Assembly (NCBI RefSeq): GCF_007988965.1
Contig: NZ_BJVD01000012.1
Location: 19,495-83,494, forward strand
Length of the DNA stretch: 64,000 nucleotides
DNA from: Rummeliibacillus stabekisii
GTDB lineage: Bacteria > Bacillota > Bacilli > Bacillales_A > Planococcaceae
Direction: 5' to 3'
A program made the translations under genes and the position numbers. Under the pieces are notes generated by a model. The model was not told the DNA's origin and did no database searches. It worked only from the letters and a program-made list of their open reading frames with translations. Positions 45,142 to 55,585 of the stretch are shown piece after piece; positions within the stretch are counted from its first letter, which is position 1, and each line of letters begins with the position of its first letter.

Positions 45142-46623
45142 ATGAAATCACATTATCCAGATGATAGCCTAGCGCTGCATACAGATCTATATCAAATTAA
45201 TATGGCTGAGTCCTATTGGGCAGATGGAATACATAATCGAAAAGCAGTTTTCGAATTATATTTTAGAAAATTGCCGTTTGGCAATGGCTATGCAATCTTT
45301 GCAGGTTTAGAAAGAATACTGGACTATTTACGAGAGTTTCGTTTTAGCGAATCAGACCTTAACTATCTTCGTGAGGAACAAGGTTATAGAGAAGACTTTT
45401 TAGATTACTTAAAAGACTTGCAGTTTACAGGTGATATTTATTCGATGGAAGAAGGGGAGCTTGTATTCGGCAATGAACCCATTCTCCGGATAGAGGCACC
45501 TTTAGTAGAGGCACAGCTTATTGAGACAGCTTTGCTAAATATTGTGAACTACCAAACATTGATTGCAACTAAAGCAAGCCGCATTAAGCAAGTAGTCAAA
45601 GAAGATATCGTCATGGAATTCGGCACAAGACGTGCGCAAGAAATGGATGCGGCAATTTGGGGATCACGTGCAGCATTTATCGGTGGGTTTGATTCTACAA
45701 GTAATGTTAGAGCTGGAAAGCTATTTAATCTTCCAATTGCTGGAACGCATGCACATTCTTTGGTACAAGCCTATAAAAATGACTATGAAGCATTCCATGC
45801 ATATGCACGCCGCCATAAAAATTGCGTATTCTTAGTAGATACGTACGATACATTAAAGTCCGGAGTACCAGCAGCCATTAAAGTTGCGAAAGAATTAGGC
45901 GACAAGATTAATTTCTTGGGAATCCGTCTCGACAGCGGCGATATCTCCTTTTTATCAAAGGCTGCCCGCAAAATGTTAGACGAAGCAGGTTTCACGGATG
46001 CCAGAATTGTGGTATCTAATGATTTAGATGAATATACAATTTTGAATCTCCTTGCGCAAGGCGCTAAGGTCGACACTTGGGGTATAGGCACCAAACTAAT
46101 CACAGCATATGATCAACCAGCATTAGGAGCAGTATACAAACTCGTTTCGTTGGAAGACGAGCAAGGGAACATGCAGGATCGCATTAAGATTTCCGCTAAT
46201 GCAGAGAAGGTAACGACTCCTGGATTGAAAAAAGTTTACCGTATTATTGATTTAGAAAACGGAAAAGCGCAAGGAGATTACATCACCATGCATGATGAAA
46301 ATCCAGAAGCGGAAGAGCGCCTGAAAATGTTCCATCCTGTGCATACCTTTATCTCAAAATTTGTTACGAACTTTGCTGCTAAAAACCTTCATAAGAAAGT
46401 AATTGAAGACGGTAAGCAAATCTATGAAACACCTTCAGTACAAGAGATGAAAGAATATGCAAAAGACAATCTCAACTTCTTATGGGATGAATATAAACGC
46501 TCATTGAATCCGGAAGAATACCCTGTCGACCTTAGCCAAAAATGTTGGGACAATAAAATGCGCAACATTCAAGAAGTTAGAGATATGGTGCACGAATTAC
46601 ATTTAGGAGGAGATAATAGATGA
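45142..46623 (+). CDS. pncB: Nicotinate phosphoribosyltransferase
   Basis: A 493-residue enzyme that makes nicotinate mononucleotide from nicotinate and PRPP for NAD salvage. Family features are [15 protein letters not shown] at the N-terminus, [19 protein letters not shown] near 118, [13 protein letters not shown] near 162, [11 protein letters not shown] near 200, [10 protein letters not shown] near 256 and [23 protein letters not shown] near 312. It overlaps nadE by four bases (ATGA), a tight operon for the two last salvage steps. Confidence 0.93.
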   Translation: MKSHYPDDSLALHTDLYQINMAESYWADGIHNRKAVFELYFRKLPFGNGYAIFAGLERILDYLREFRFSESDLNYLREEQGYREDFLDYLKDLQFTGDIYSMEEGELVFGNEPILRIEAPLVEAQLIETALLNIVNYQTLIATKASRIKQVVKEDIVMEFGTRRAQEMDAAIWGSRAAFIGGFDSTSNVRAGKLFNLPIAGTHAHSLVQAYKNDYEAFHAYARRHKNCVFLVDTYDTLKSGVPAAIKVAKELGDKINFLGIRLDSGDISFLSKAARKMLDEAGFTDARIVVSNDLDEYTILNLLAQGAKVDTWGIGTKLITAYDQPALGAVYKLVSLEDEQGNMQDRIKISANAEKVTTPGLKKVYRIIDLENGKAQGDYITMHDENPEAEERLKMFHPVHTFISKFVTNFAAKNLHKKVIEDGKQIYETPSVQEMKEYAKDNLNFLWDEYKRSLNPEEYPVDLSQKCWDNKMRNIQEVRDMVHELHLGGDNR

Positions 46624-47444
46624 CATTGCAACAGAGAATAATCGAAGAATTGCGTGTGCAGCCTGAGATTAATCCTGAAGAAGAAATTCGTAAGTCCATT
46701 GATTTCTTAAAGGAATATGCGAAGAAGAATTCATTCGTCAAAGGTTTCGTGCTTGGCATATCAGGCGGACAGGACTCGACATTAGCGGGCAAACTGGCAC
46801 AGATGGCTGTGGATGAGCTAAATACGGAAAACGGGGATAATAAGTATTCCTTCTGGGCAGTAAGATTACCATATGGTATCCAAAGAGATGAACAGGACTG
46901 CCAGGATGCGCTGACCTTTATTAATCCCACTTTCACCTATACAGTGAATATTCAGCCTGCAGTAGATGCGGGTGTCCAATCGTTAAAAGAAGCGGGCATT
47001 AAGTTGACAGACTTCCTAAAAGGAAATGAAAAAGCGCGTGAACGCATGAAAGTGCAATATGCCATTGCTGCTCATCATAGTGCAGTGGTACTTGGTACAG
47101 ACCATGCGGCTGAAGCCATCACAGGTTTCTATACCAAATTTGGTGATGGAGCAGCAGATCTTATGCCGCTATTCCGCTTAAACAAATGGCAAGGAAAGGC
47201 GATGCTTTCAGCGCTTGATTGTCCAAAACACTTATATGAAAAAGTGCCAACAGCTGATTTGGAAGAAGATCGTCCTCTTATTCCGGATGAAGTAGCACTT
47301 GGCGTATCGTATGACGAAATTGATGATTACTTGGACGGCAAGGAAATCCCTGAAGCGGCTCGCAAGAAACTAGAGGATTACTATTGCAAGTCCCAACATA
47401 AACGCCATATGCCTATTACGATTTTTGATGATTTTTGGAAATAA
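46620..47444 (+). CDS. nadE: NH3-dependent NAD+ synthetase
   Basis: A 274-residue enzyme that amidates nicotinate adenine dinucleotide to NAD+ using ammonia. The ATP pyrophosphatase P-loop is [16 protein letters not shown] near residue 45, followed by [12 protein letters not shown] near 80, [29 protein letters not shown] near 152 and [12 protein letters not shown] near 217. There is no glutaminase domain, so the enzyme is the ammonia-dependent form. Coupled to pncB by ATGA overlap. Confidence 0.95.
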   Translation: MTLQQRIIEELRVQPEINPEEEIRKSIDFLKEYAKKNSFVKGFVLGISGGQDSTLAGKLAQMAVDELNTENGDNKYSFWAVRLPYGIQRDEQDCQDALTFINPTFTYTVNIQPAVDAGVQSLKEAGIKLTDFLKGNEKARERMKVQYAIAAHHSAVVLGTDHAAEAITGFYTKFGDGAADLMPLFRLNKWQGKAMLSALDCPKHLYEKVPTADLEEDRPLIPDEVALGVSYDEIDDYLDGKEIPEAARKKLEDYYCKSQHKRHMPITIFDDFWK

Positions 47445-47465
47445 CTTCATACACTACTCAACTAG

Positions 47466-47503
47466 AAACCGGTTCTTAAAAAGATAGAACCGGTTTTATT
47501 TTT
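47466..47503 (+). terminator. Intrinsic terminator after nadE
   Basis: A perfect 11-bp stem (47466-47476 with 47486-47496) with a T-rich tail. Confidence 0.88.
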
Positions 47504-47558
47504 GATGGCGCTTCTAAAATTCTTTCGCAGTGGAAAGACTGGGAACTCAATAGGTTTT

Positions 47559-47587
47559 TTGCCACAGTGTACATTAGCCTATATAAT
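47559..47587 (+). promoter_or_regulatory. Sigma-A type promoter of the MoxR operon
   Basis: TTGCCA at 47559-47564 and TATAAT at 47582-47587 are spaced by exactly 17 bases, 52 bases before the MoxR start. Confidence 0.7.
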
Positions 47588-47639
47588 AAGAGAACTACGA
47601 ATCGATTTTCATGATACATAACGGTAGAGGAGGACAAGT

Positions 47640-48587
47640 ATGGAAGCGCAAGAAAAAATTCAAGCCATCATACGAAATATTGAAAAGGTGATGATTGGCA
47701 AAAGACATATAGCAGAGTTAAGTATTGTTGCACTATTAGCGGAAGGCCACATATTGCTCGAAGACGTACCAGGCGTTGGGAAAACCATGATGGTGCGCGC
47801 TCTTGCAAAATCCGTTAGCGCTAATTTTAAACGGATTCAATTTACACCTGACTTGTTGCCCTCTGATGTGCTTGGTGTATCAATCTATAATCCCAAAGAG
47901 ATGGAATTCCGTTTTCACCCAGGTCCTATCATGGGAAATATCGTGCTAGCGGATGAAATAAACCGTACATCTCCTAAAACGCAAGCCGCTTTGCTTGAAG
48001 CGATGGAAGAAGCAGCTATTACGGTTGAAGGAAAGACAATTGAACTAACCAAGCCTTTCTTTGTCATGGCCACCCAAAACCCTATTGAATACGAAGGGAC
48101 GTATCCACTGCCAGAAGCTCAATTGGATCGTTTCCTCTTAAAATTAAATATGGGGTATCCCTCGCATGAGGACGAAATGGAAGTCTTAAGAAGGGCTGAA
48201 GGATCGCGTCCTATAGAAACACTGGAGGCTGTTCTTTCATTAGAGGAATTAAAAGAGATTCAAAAAGAGATCAAGACGGTCCATGTAGATGAACTTGTCA
48301 AAACCTATATTGTAGACCTTTCCAGAGCCACACGAGAGAATCCGTCTGTATTCCTTGGAGTCAGCCCGAGGGGATCCATTGCTCTGATGAAAGCCTCTCA
48401 AGCCTATGCATTCTTAAAGGGCCGACGCTATGTGACGCCTGATGATGTCCAATATTTAGCGCCTTATGTATTTTCTCATCGGATTATTTTGAACTCGGCT
48501 GCAAGATATGATGAAATTTCGGCTGAGGATGTGATTGGCCGCATGATCATAAATACTCCAGTTCCAGTTAAAAGGGCATTGTTATGA
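47640..48587 (+). CDS. MoxR-family AAA+ ATPase
   Basis: A 315-residue AAA+ ATPase of the MoxR class, thought to act as a chaperone or activator with neighbouring von Willebrand/DUF58 proteins. Walker A is EDVPGVGKTMM near residue 40, Walker B IVLADEINRTSPKTQAALLEAM near 100, and sensor-1 FFVMATQNPIEYEG near 138; the arginine-finger-type region LDRFLLKLNMGYP follows. It overlaps the DUF58 gene by four bases. The operon with DUF58 and transglutaminase genes is a recurrent set in bacteria, and lies upstream of guaA. Confidence 0.88.
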   Translation: MEAQEKIQAIIRNIEKVMIGKRHIAELSIVALLAEGHILLEDVPGVGKTMMVRALAKSVSANFKRIQFTPDLLPSDVLGVSIYNPKEMEFRFHPGPIMGNIVLADEINRTSPKTQAALLEAMEEAAITVEGKTIELTKPFFVMATQNPIEYEGTYPLPEAQLDRFLLKLNMGYPSHEDEMEVLRRAEGSRPIETLEAVLSLEELKEIQKEIKTVHVDELVKTYIVDLSRATRENPSVFLGVSPRGSIALMKASQAYAFLKGRRYVTPDDVQYLAPYVFSHRIILNSAARYDEISAEDVIGRMIINTPVPVKRALL

Positions 48588-49786
48588 TGAAGCGCCATGC
48601 AATAGGGCGAGGTTTGCAAGCATTTATTCGATTATTCTTGATTTTGCTGTTGCTTGCAATCTCTCTTTCCTTCGCTTTAATGCAGGGGGGCTTTGTCAGC
48701 TGGTTTATCTTTTTTATGTTTCTGCCCTTTGCCTTGTATTCAACTCTGCTATTTTTCTGGCCATTTCGCTTTTCTGCAGAACGGACAAGTATAAAAAAGC
48801 AAGCCGTACAGGGGGAATCATTGATAGTGGAGACGACCATCAAGCGGATGTTCCGTTTTCCGCTACTGTATGTGATAGCTGAGGAAAAGGCCGCTGAAGG
48901 CGCACTTCCCATAAAGGATGAAGATACCCGACAAGTAACAATGCTAGGAACAAAGAAAAGTTTTGTATTTGCTTATGAAGCGACTGAACTGAAACGAGGA
49001 TATTATGAACAAGCAGGCATTGAGCTGACTGTAACAGATTTCTTTGGGTGGATGAAAAGGAAAGTATTTGTGCCGTCACCGTTAACTATTGTGGTGACGC
49101 CTAAAATTACTGAGATGAAATATACAAGCCCACCTCTGCAAAATAAAAGTAGTACTGGGAGCTCTAATCTTTCATCGAAACGCGATCACACGGTGGTATC
49201 TGGTGTTCGTGACTATCAGCCAGGAGATCGGATGTCATGGATTCATTGGAAGACATTCGCGAAAACACAAACCTTGCAGACCAAAACCTTTGAAAGCCAA
49301 CAGTCAAAAGAGTGGTGCCTGATCCTGGATGGGACACAGGAAGAGCTATTTGAAGAACAAGTGGAATTCTGTGCATCCATATTAGCTGCTGCTGTCAAAA
49401 AGCGCGAAACGTTGTCTTTTTTATTTGCAGGGGCTAAACAAGTATTCATCCAAGGCATCCACACGAATGATCAGTTGAAGCAAGCGTTATATAAAATGGC
49501 CCAATTACAACCAGAACCAATAGAGCAGTTTGAAAAAAGCCTGCCGGAGCATCGTTTGCTCGAAAATAATTCAGGCATCTATTTTGTCACGAGCAATCTT
49601 TCGAAAGAATGGGCTCAGGTATTGCAAAGAACGTCCAAACAATCAGGACCAGCAGTGTGTTTTTTACTTCGGCCGCTGGAAGATAGTGTGGAGAAAATAG
49701 GCGGACTAATAGATCAAAGTATCCGCATTGTACCTCTTACGCCATCACAGTTTCCTAACGCCTTTATGGAGGTGATGAAGCCATGA
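48584..49786 (+). CDS. DUF58 domain-containing membrane protein
   Basis: A 400-residue protein with two N-terminal membrane helices (about 13-57) and a cytoplasmic DUF58 domain. The hallmark is GVRDYQPGDRMSWIHWKTFAKTQTLQTKTFE near residues 205-235; the following part resembles a von Willebrand A-like fold without a clear metal-site motif. It overlaps both neighbours by four bases, so expression with the MoxR ATPase and the transglutaminase is coupled. Its biochemical role is unknown. Confidence 0.85.
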   Translation: MMKRHAIGRGLQAFIRLFLILLLLAISLSFALMQGGFVSWFIFFMFLPFALYSTLLFFWPFRFSAERTSIKKQAVQGESLIVETTIKRMFRFPLLYVIAEEKAAEGALPIKDEDTRQVTMLGTKKSFVFAYEATELKRGYYEQAGIELTVTDFFGWMKRKVFVPSPLTIVVTPKITEMKYTSPPLQNKSSTGSSNLSSKRDHTVVSGVRDYQPGDRMSWIHWKTFAKTQTLQTKTFESQQSKEWCLILDGTQEELFEEQVEFCASILAAAVKKRETLSFLFAGAKQVFIQGIHTNDQLKQALYKMAQLQPEPIEQFEKSLPEHRLLENNSGIYFVTSNLSKEWAQVLQRTSKQSGPAVCFLLRPLEDSVEKIGGLIDQSIRIVPLTPSQFPNAFMEVMKP

Positions 49787-51990
49787 GCAGAACAATTGCA
49801 AAATGGGCTCAAAAAATAGGGCTTTACCTTCTTGTGTTCCTGATGTTATGTGAATGGCTGATACCAGTCGTGAACTTAACCTCTACAGGGCACCTTGGAT
49901 TGTTTCTACTGTTTATCGTTTTATGCCTAGCGGGCAATGCCTTTAATATCAATATTGTGCTTTCCTTTGTGGTGAAGATTATTTATATTGCCTGGTTTTT
50001 GATGTATGTCTATATGGGCACAGCTGTTTTTTCACTAAATAGTTTTACGCGTATTATTAGCGAGTTTACTGGAAGTATAGGAGCTGTCACAAACGGCGAC
50101 TGGAACGGCATCGCAGATTCATTCCGCAGTATCTTATTCTTTGTTCTGCTATGGATGGCGATTTATCTCATTCACCATTGGATTACTGCCAAGCGTTCCA
50201 TTTTTTATTTCTTTTTGGTAACCATCATTTTTTTAAGCCTGTTAGATACATTTACGGAGTATGATGCTAAGTATGCCATTATCCGCACTATGATTGAAGG
50301 AACCCTATTAATGTCAGGGTTATATCTTTATAGGTTGCTTGAAAGCGAACGAGCTATACCGAAAAAAAGAAGCAGCTTCAAATGGCTGCTGCCATTTGCG
50401 TGTATGATTGCAGTTTGTACATTATTCGCCTATGTGGCACCTAAGAAGCAGGCAGTCGTTGCTCCGCCACAGCCGCTCAAGAAACTGCTAGATATGCAGC
50501 AAAACCAGACTGGAGAGATTGGCAAGATTGGGTACGTCGAAGATGACGAGAAATTAGGCGGTCCTTTTGAAGAGGATCATAGACCTGTTTTTGTCGCGAC
50601 GGCTAAAGAAAACCAATATTGGCGCATTGAAACGAAAAATATTTATACAGGTAAAGGCTGGGTAAGAAAAAAAGGGGACATATATGTTCATACTTTTGAC
50701 TATGGCGAAAAGATACCTATGTCGCTTAAACCCGGCAAACAGAAAAACCGAGAACATGCAGAAATTGAGCTGAAGAAAGACTACAAATTTGTACTTCAGC
50801 CATATGGACTGCAAAAAATGGATGAACAAAATATGGGCGATCAATTTTATATCGAGATTGATAGCGAAAAAATCCGTCCGACAATGGATGGCAAAAAAAT
50901 TGTCCTGCCATCCTATTCAATGACCTACTCCAAGCCAGAATACAGCCTGAAGGCTTTAACAAGAACTAGGACGTCTGACTTGAAGGGATTATCAAAGGAT
51001 TTCAAGCCTTATTTACAAGTGCCGAAAACCTTGCCTGCCAGAGTAGAGAAACTGGCTAAAACTATTACAAAAGATGAAAAGAGCTTATACGGCAAGGCTA
51101 ATGCCATTGTTTCCTATTTTCAAAACAACGGCTATAAGTATTCACGCTTAGAAGTAGGAACACCCGAGGGAAAACAAGATTATGTAGATCAATTCCTGTT
51201 TGATACGAAATCGGGCTACTGTGACAACTTCTCTACCTCAATGGCGGTCATGCTGAGGACGATTGGCATTCCTTCTAGATGGGTGAAGGGATTCTCAGAG
51301 GGCGATGAAGTGCCGATGAGCGATAACAAACATCATTATGTCGTGACTAACAATAATGCCCACTCATGGGTAGAAGCCTATTTTCCAGGTGTAGGGTGGA
51401 TGTCCTTTGAACCGACAATCGGCTTTGGTGGGTTTGATAATGTGCTAAATGATGTGAAAAGCAAAGAGAAAAAATCAGCCATCAATCCAAAGCAAAAAGA
51501 AAATGAACAACAAAAAGTAGAAAAGAAGGAAAAAGAAGAAAAGAAAAAAGAAAAGAAAGTAAAAAAAGAAAAGAAAAAAGAAAAGAAACAAGTAGAAAAG
51601 AAATCAGCTATTAATCAAACGAACAACTGGAGCGCTATTTGGTTGGGTATCTTGATTGGTGCCGTTGCCATTCTTCTGCTTTTATTCTTTACCCGCCGCA
51701 AGTGGATGCCGAAATGGCTGATCTTTAAGCATCGTACAAAAGGCTACCGCCATTTAGATGCAATGTATGAAGATTTACTAAAGCAACTGAAGCGAGCAGG
51801 ACACAGAAGAAAAGAAGGACAAACCCTCAAAGACTTTGCTGAGCATGTGGATGCCGCATACAGTACAGACAAAATGGGCATCTTAACAAGAGCAATGGAG
51901 GAGCGTCTTTACAACAAAGATGTACCTGGTAAACCGAGCGATGAACTAATCGAATGTTGGAAATATTTAATCAATCGGACATCAGGTTGA
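49783..51990 (+). CDS. Transglutaminase-like membrane protein (TgpA/DUF4129 type)
   Basis: A 735-residue protein. Residues 1-230 contain about six to seven membrane helices (DUF3488/TgpA N-terminus). The extracellular transglutaminase domain has the catalytic Cys in SGYCDNFSTSMAVMLRTIGIP near 482 and His/Asp in HSWVEAYFPGVGWMSFEPT near 528. A strongly Lys/Glu-rich stretch (about 565-610) precedes a last helix (about 620-640) and a cytoplasmic DUF4129-like tail with RRKEGQTLKDFAEHV. Possible roles are protein cross-linking or proteolysis at the surface. It ends the MoxR operon. Confidence 0.85.
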   Translation: MSRTIAKWAQKIGLYLLVFLMLCEWLIPVVNLTSTGHLGLFLLFIVLCLAGNAFNINIVLSFVVKIIYIAWFLMYVYMGTAVFSLNSFTRIISEFTGSIGAVTNGDWNGIADSFRSILFFVLLWMAIYLIHHWITAKRSIFYFFLVTIIFLSLLDTFTEYDAKYAIIRTMIEGTLLMSGLYLYRLLESERAIPKKRSSFKWLLPFACMIAVCTLFAYVAPKKQAVVAPPQPLKKLLDMQQNQTGEIGKIGYVEDDEKLGGPFEEDHRPVFVATAKENQYWRIETKNIYTGKGWVRKKGDIYVHTFDYGEKIPMSLKPGKQKNREHAEIELKKDYKFVLQPYGLQKMDEQNMGDQFYIEIDSEKIRPTMDGKKIVLPSYSMTYSKPEYSLKALTRTRTSDLKGLSKDFKPYLQVPKTLPARVEKLAKTITKDEKSLYGKANAIVSYFQNNGYKYSRLEVGTPEGKQDYVDQFLFDTKSGYCDNFSTSMAVMLRTIGIPSRWVKGFSEGDEVPMSDNKHHYVVTNNNAHSWVEAYFPGVGWMSFEPTIGFGGFDNVLNDVKSKEKKSAINPKQKENEQQKVEKKEKEEKKKEKKVKKEKKKEKKQVEKKSAINQTNNWSAIWLGILIGAVAILLLLFFTRRKWMPKWLIFKHRTKGYRHLDAMYEDLLKQLKRAGHRRKEGQTLKDFAEHVDAAYSTDKMGILTRAMEERLYNKDVPGKPSDELIECWKYLINRTSG

Positions 51991-52041
51991 TTTTGCGTCG
52001 TATTGCCTGTAAAATGAAGAAAACTAACAATAAATGAACGA

Positions 52042-52112
52042 CCCTCATATATGTTCGAAGATATGGTTCGAATGTTTCTACCAAACTACCGTAAACAGTT
52101 TGACTATGAAGG
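52042..52112 (+). ncRNA. Guanine-class purine riboswitch upstream of guaA
   Basis: The purine aptamer consensus is clear: CTCATAT, then GATATGG, GTTTCTACC, CCGTAAA and GACTATG in order, with paired P2 (GTTCGAA/TTCGAAT) and P3 arms. The specificity base in GACTATG is C, which in characterised members selects guanine or hypoxanthine rather than adenine. P1 pairs the 5' and 3' ends. An intrinsic terminator follows at 52171. Confidence 0.95.
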
Positions 52113-52170
52113 CAATTTAGACGATGGATGATTTATGCATGCATTCGTTTATTTTGCTTTTGTATAATTT

Positions 52171-52212
52171 GAAACGCGTATGAAGGAGCTTTCTTTCGTG
52201 CGCGTTTTTTTA
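52171..52212 (+). terminator. Riboswitch-controlled terminator of guaA
   Basis: A stem of about 12 bp (AACGCG/CGCGTT core) with a loop and a run of seven T residues, lying between the aptamer and the guaA RBS. Ligand binding to the upstream aptamer would favour this hairpin and switch guaA off. Confidence 0.85.
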
Positions 52213-52254
52213 TACAAGGCGATGTTCATTACTAATAAAAAAGAGGTGGAACTG

Positions 52255-53808
52255 TTGTCAGTTAGTACAATTTTAAAGGATCAAGAAAAAATTATCGTTC
52301 TTGATTTTGGAAGCCAATACAATCAACTTATTACCCGTCGAATCCGTGAATTTGGCGTTTACAGTGAATTGCACCCTCATACTGTTACAGCTGAGGAATT
52401 AAAAGAAATGAACGCGACTGGGATTATCTTTTCCGGTGGTCCCAATTCTGTATATGATGAAAATGCATTTCGCATTGATAACCAAATTTTTGAAATGGGT
52501 GTGCCTATCTTAGGTATTTGCTACGGCATGCAATTGATGACACATTCTTTAGGCGGCAAAGTTGAACCTGCTGATCACCGCGAGTACGGTAAAGCCGAAA
52601 TCAATATTGTTGAAGACAATGCTCTATTTGCTGAGCTTCCAAAAGACCAAGTTGTATGGATGAGCCACGGCGATTTGGTAACAGCTATTCCAGAAGGTTT
52701 TAAAACGATTGCGACAAGCAAATCTTGCCCAATCTCTGCTATGGCCAATGCTGAGCGCAAGTTCTATGCTGTTCAATTCCACCCAGAAGTTCGCCACTCT
52801 GTATACGGCAACGATATCCTACGTCACTTTGTATTCGATGTATGTGGTGCAAAAGGTGATTGGTCGATGGATAGCTTCATCGAGATGGAAATTCGCAAAA
52901 TCCGCGAGCAAGTCGGCGACAAAAAAGTGCTTTGCGCACTATCAGGCGGCGTGGATTCTTCAGTAGTAGCTGTATTAATCCATAAAGCAATCGGCGATCA
53001 ATTAACATGTATGTTTGTAGACCATAACCTTTTACGTAAAGGCGAAGCAGATAGCGTAATGGAAACATTCGCTGATGGCTTCCACATGAATGTTATCAAA
53101 ATTGATGCACGCAAACGTTTCATGGACAAGCTTGCAGGCGTAAGTGATCCAGAGAAAAAACGTAAAATTATCGGTAACGAATTCATCTATGTATTTGATG
53201 ATGAAGCATCAAAATTAGAAGGCATGGACTTCTTGGCACAAGGCACTCTATACACTGACATTATCGAGAGCGGTACAGCAACAGCTCAAACGATTAAATC
53301 TCACCACAATGTTGGCGGCCTTCCAGAAGATATGCAATTTGAATTGATTGAACCGCTTAAAACATTATTCAAAGATGAAGTGCGTGCTCTAGGTACTGAA
53401 TTAGGTCTTCCAAAAGAAATCGTATGGCGCCAACCTTTCCCAGGTCCTGGTCTAGCTATCCGTGTACTTGGCGAAGTAACTGAAGATAAATTAGAAATCG
53501 TCCGCGAATCAGACGCAATCTTGCGTGAAGAAGTAGCAAAAGCCGGCCTTGAAGATCAAATCTGGCAATACTTCACTGTGCTGCCTGACATCAAATCTGT
53601 CGGCGTCATGGGCGACCAACGCACATACGATTATGCAATCGGTATCCGCGCGGTAACCTCAATCGACGGTATGACTTCTGACTGGGCACGTATCCCATAT
53701 GATGTACTAGAAAGAGTTTCTGTACGTCTAGTCAACGAGGTTAACCATGTGAACCGCGTACTGTATGATGTAACGAGCAAGCCACCTGCAACTATTGAGT
53801 GGGAATAG
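52255..53808 (+). CDS. guaA: GMP synthase (glutamine-hydrolysing)
   Basis: A 517-residue enzyme converting XMP to GMP. The N-terminal class I glutamine amidotransferase has GICYGMQLM with the catalytic Cys near residue 87 and FHPEVRHS near 177. The ATP-pyrophosphatase domain has [10 protein letters not shown] near 230, and the C-terminal dimerisation domain holds [12 protein letters not shown] near 398 and ends PPATIEWE. The frame opens at 52180 inside the riboswitch terminator; TTG at 52255 follows AGAGGTGG by five bases. Its last codons are the left attachment repeat of an inserted element, and the stop is TAG instead of the TAA present at the far repeat. Confidence 0.96.
   Translation: MSVSTILKDQEKIIVLDFGSQYNQLITRRIREFGVYSELHPHTVTAEELKEMNATGIIFSGGPNSVYDENAFRIDNQIFEMGVPILGICYGMQLMTHSLGGKVEPADHREYGKAEINIVEDNALFAELPKDQVVWMSHGDLVTAIPEGFKTIATSKSCPISAMANAERKFYAVQFHPEVRHSVYGNDILRHFVFDVCGAKGDWSMDSFIEMEIRKIREQVGDKKVLCALSGGVDSSVVAVLIHKAIGDQLTCMFVDHNLLRKGEADSVMETFADGFHMNVIKIDARKRFMDKLAGVSDPEKKRKIIGNEFIYVFDDEASKLEGMDFLAQGTLYTDIIESGTATAQTIKSHHNVGGLPEDMQFELIEPLKTLFKDEVRALGTELGLPKEIVWRQPFPGPGLAIRVLGEVTEDKLEIVRESDAILREEVAKAGLEDQIWQYFTVLPDIKSVGVMGDQRTYDYAIGIRAVTSIDGMTSDWARIPYDVLERVSVRLVNEVNHVNRVLYDVTSKPPATIEWE
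53797..53807 (+). repeat. Left attachment repeat (attL) in the guaA 3' end
   Basis: GAGTGGGAATA, the last codons of guaA (Glu-Trp-Glu) plus the start of the stop. An identical copy lies at 55700-55710. The conserved guaA 3' end is a known integration site of genomic islands. Confidence 0.85.
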
Positions 53809-53830
53809 ATTCGTTATTTTTTACGGTCAG

Positions 53831-53867
53831 TTTGACGGGGAATCAGCGTCATATCAACGTTTGACGG
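53831..53867 (+). repeat. Direct repeat TTTGACGG x2, possible recombinase arm sites
   Basis: TTTGACGG at 53831-53838 and 53860-53867, 29 bases apart, lies just inside the left attachment repeat and before the recombinase. Tyrosine recombinases often bind such arm sites; the assignment is inference. Confidence 0.4.
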
Positions 53868-53968
53868 CGTTATGAGTGAATGTTTTCACGCTGGCACCCG
53901 CAACAATTGAAATCATAAATATGCTCTCTCTTATTTTCGATATTTCGGAGATAAGGGGGAGTTTTTTT

Positions 53969-54815
53969 GTGTCCAAAATTATTGAACTAATAGACGACTT
54001 CCGTCTCAATCAGCAGATTCAAAGTCGGAAAAAGGCGTATATAGATTTGTGTATTTGGCGTGCATGAAGTAGAAGAAGTGAAAGCGATACACGTTAAGCG
54101 TTATATACAGATGCGCCAAGAGACCGGTACCGAGCAGAATATTACAATCAATAATCGCATTGCCACGCTAAAGGTATTTTTTAAATACGTAGTCGAGGAA
54201 GAATATATAGACGAAGCTGACAATCCAATGCGCCGTATTAAGAATTTAAAAGAGGATAAAAGGGTTATCATCACGTTTAACGACTATGAGGTATCGAGGA
54301 TTATTAACGATGTGAAAGAAGAAACGTATTCTAACATTCGCGATAAGCTAATTCTTATCTTTTTATTTGAAACAGGCATCCGTGTCAGTGAGCTTTGCAA
54401 TATAAAGAATATTGATATAGCTAGAAAGCACATTTTAATACACGGAAAAGGTAGTAAGGAGCGCCTTGTTTATATCAGTAAGACAATGCGTAGATATATG
54501 CGCAAGTATGACGAGATGAAAAAGGCACGTTTTAAGCATAAGGATGCAGATGAAATCGAGAACTATTACTTTTTAGATCAGTCAGCAGCTCAACTTTCAC
54601 GCTCACGCATTAACAAAATACTGAAAGAGCATTGTCGGAATGTTGGCGTTAGAAAAGAGATCCGATGCTCACCGCATGATTGCAGATACTACTACGCACA
54701 GAAGCAACTGCGGAATGGTATCGATGTATACAGTCTTAGCTGTCTTTTGGGGCATTTCGATACGCAGAATAAAACAGGATATATCAGAGGGTGTTTACCC
54801 ATTATAAATCTATAA
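53969..54815 (+). pseudogene. Tyrosine recombinase (integrase), N-terminally broken
   Basis: A phage/ICE-type integrase split over two frames. The start is GTG at 53969 after GGGGGAG and gives ~32 codons (KIIELIDDFRLNQQIQSRK) before a stop at 54067. The other frame runs from about 54060 to 54815 and carries most of the core-binding domain and the whole catalytic domain. A short out-of-frame deletion near 54055-54062 is the simplest explanation. All catalytic residues survive: Arg in TGIRVSELC, Lys in GKGSKER, HxxR in HDCR, LLGH, and Tyr nine residues after that His (KTGY). The C-terminus after the Tyr looks shortened. It faces away from guaA. The 3' end forms an 8-bp inverted repeat (54799-54818) against the convergent cargo gene. 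Confidence 0.8.
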
Positions 54816-54818
54816 TGG

Positions 54819-55505
54819 TTAGTTTATAAAACTAAGGATTTTATATTTAATAATATTGAATTTATAAATTAACATAGCACCTTTGTTTGGGATGTAGTTA
54901 TTTGTATATTCATATGCTTTAATATTTCCTAAAACATAATTATTTATTACTTGAAGATTATGATTGATTTTATATAGAACACGATAATATTCACCACACA
55001 TAGCTTGAGTATGTTCATCAGGTTCTAATAAATATGCAGAAATTTTGCCGTTTTTATTTCTGTAATATTGTTTAGCTAATCTATGGTTACCATCAATTGG
55101 AATTAGTGCATTTAATGGCGCATAAAACACTACAATAATTGGTTCTGATTGATCGTATGTCAAAGTATTATTGATATAATCAAAATCCAAGTGTTCTTTT
55201 GAGACATTTCCCCATAAATCATTAACTTTCATGTCGCATACGGGTATTTTATTATTTACTATTATTTCTTTGGCTTTTTCAATATCCCAAGAAATAGAGT
55301 AATGATGTATATCGTCTAAAGGGAAACGCCTAGTATAATTTTGGCCTTTAGTAGTTGTCTGTATTTTTTTCTTGCAATAATTCAATACCTTCTGATAGTT
55401 AGAGATTTCTTTTTCTAGATTATCGAAATCTACTTTTTTAGTGAAATCTTTTAGATGATTGAATTTTGAATAGGTATTTAAATATTCGAATAGGTTATCT
55501 ACCAT
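54819..55505 (-). CDS. Hypothetical cargo protein with a ParB/sulfiredoxin-like motif
   Basis: A 228-residue protein of unknown function carried by the guaA-inserted element. Residues 75-170 resemble the ParB/Srx fold: a KIPVCDMKVNDLW strand near 88, and IPIDGNHRLAKQYYRN near 137-152, similar to the G-x-R-R/H box of ParB-like nucleases and kinases. The N-terminus is charged and helical; the C-terminus is Lys/Ile/Tyr/Asn-rich. It has lower GC and more AAT/ATA codons than flanking core genes, which supports acquisition. ATG at 55505 is preceded by AAGGAGATTTTAAAC, a good RBS, and the frame is intact. I cannot assign a role; a modification, toxin or defence role is only a possibility. Confidence 0.65.
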   Translation of the reverse strand: MVDNLFEYLNTYSKFNHLKDFTKKVDFDNLEKEISNYQKVLNYCKKKIQTTTKGQNYTRRFPLDDIHHYSISWDIEKAKEIIVNNKIPVCDMKVNDLWGNVSKEHLDFDYINNTLTYDQSEPIIVVFYAPLNALIPIDGNHRLAKQYYRNKNGKISAYLLEPDEHTQAMCGEYYRVLYKINHNLQVINNYVLGNIKAYEYTNNYIPNKGAMLIYKFNIIKYKILSFIN

Positions 55506-55585
55506 GTTTAAAATCTCCTTATAATTAATTAGTAGTCTATATATATTATTATATCGAGTGATATTAGTTATTTTTAGAGGGGGGA

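Noticed and set aside
51475..51610. AAG/GAA-rich repetitive tract in the transglutaminase gene
   Set aside because: It encodes a Lys/Glu-rich linker and is low-complexity coding sequence rather than a repeat element or CRISPR.
54040..54070. Programmed frameshift in the integrase
   Set aside because: No slippery sequence or structure was seen, and the reading frames look like the result of a small deletion, so decay is more likely.
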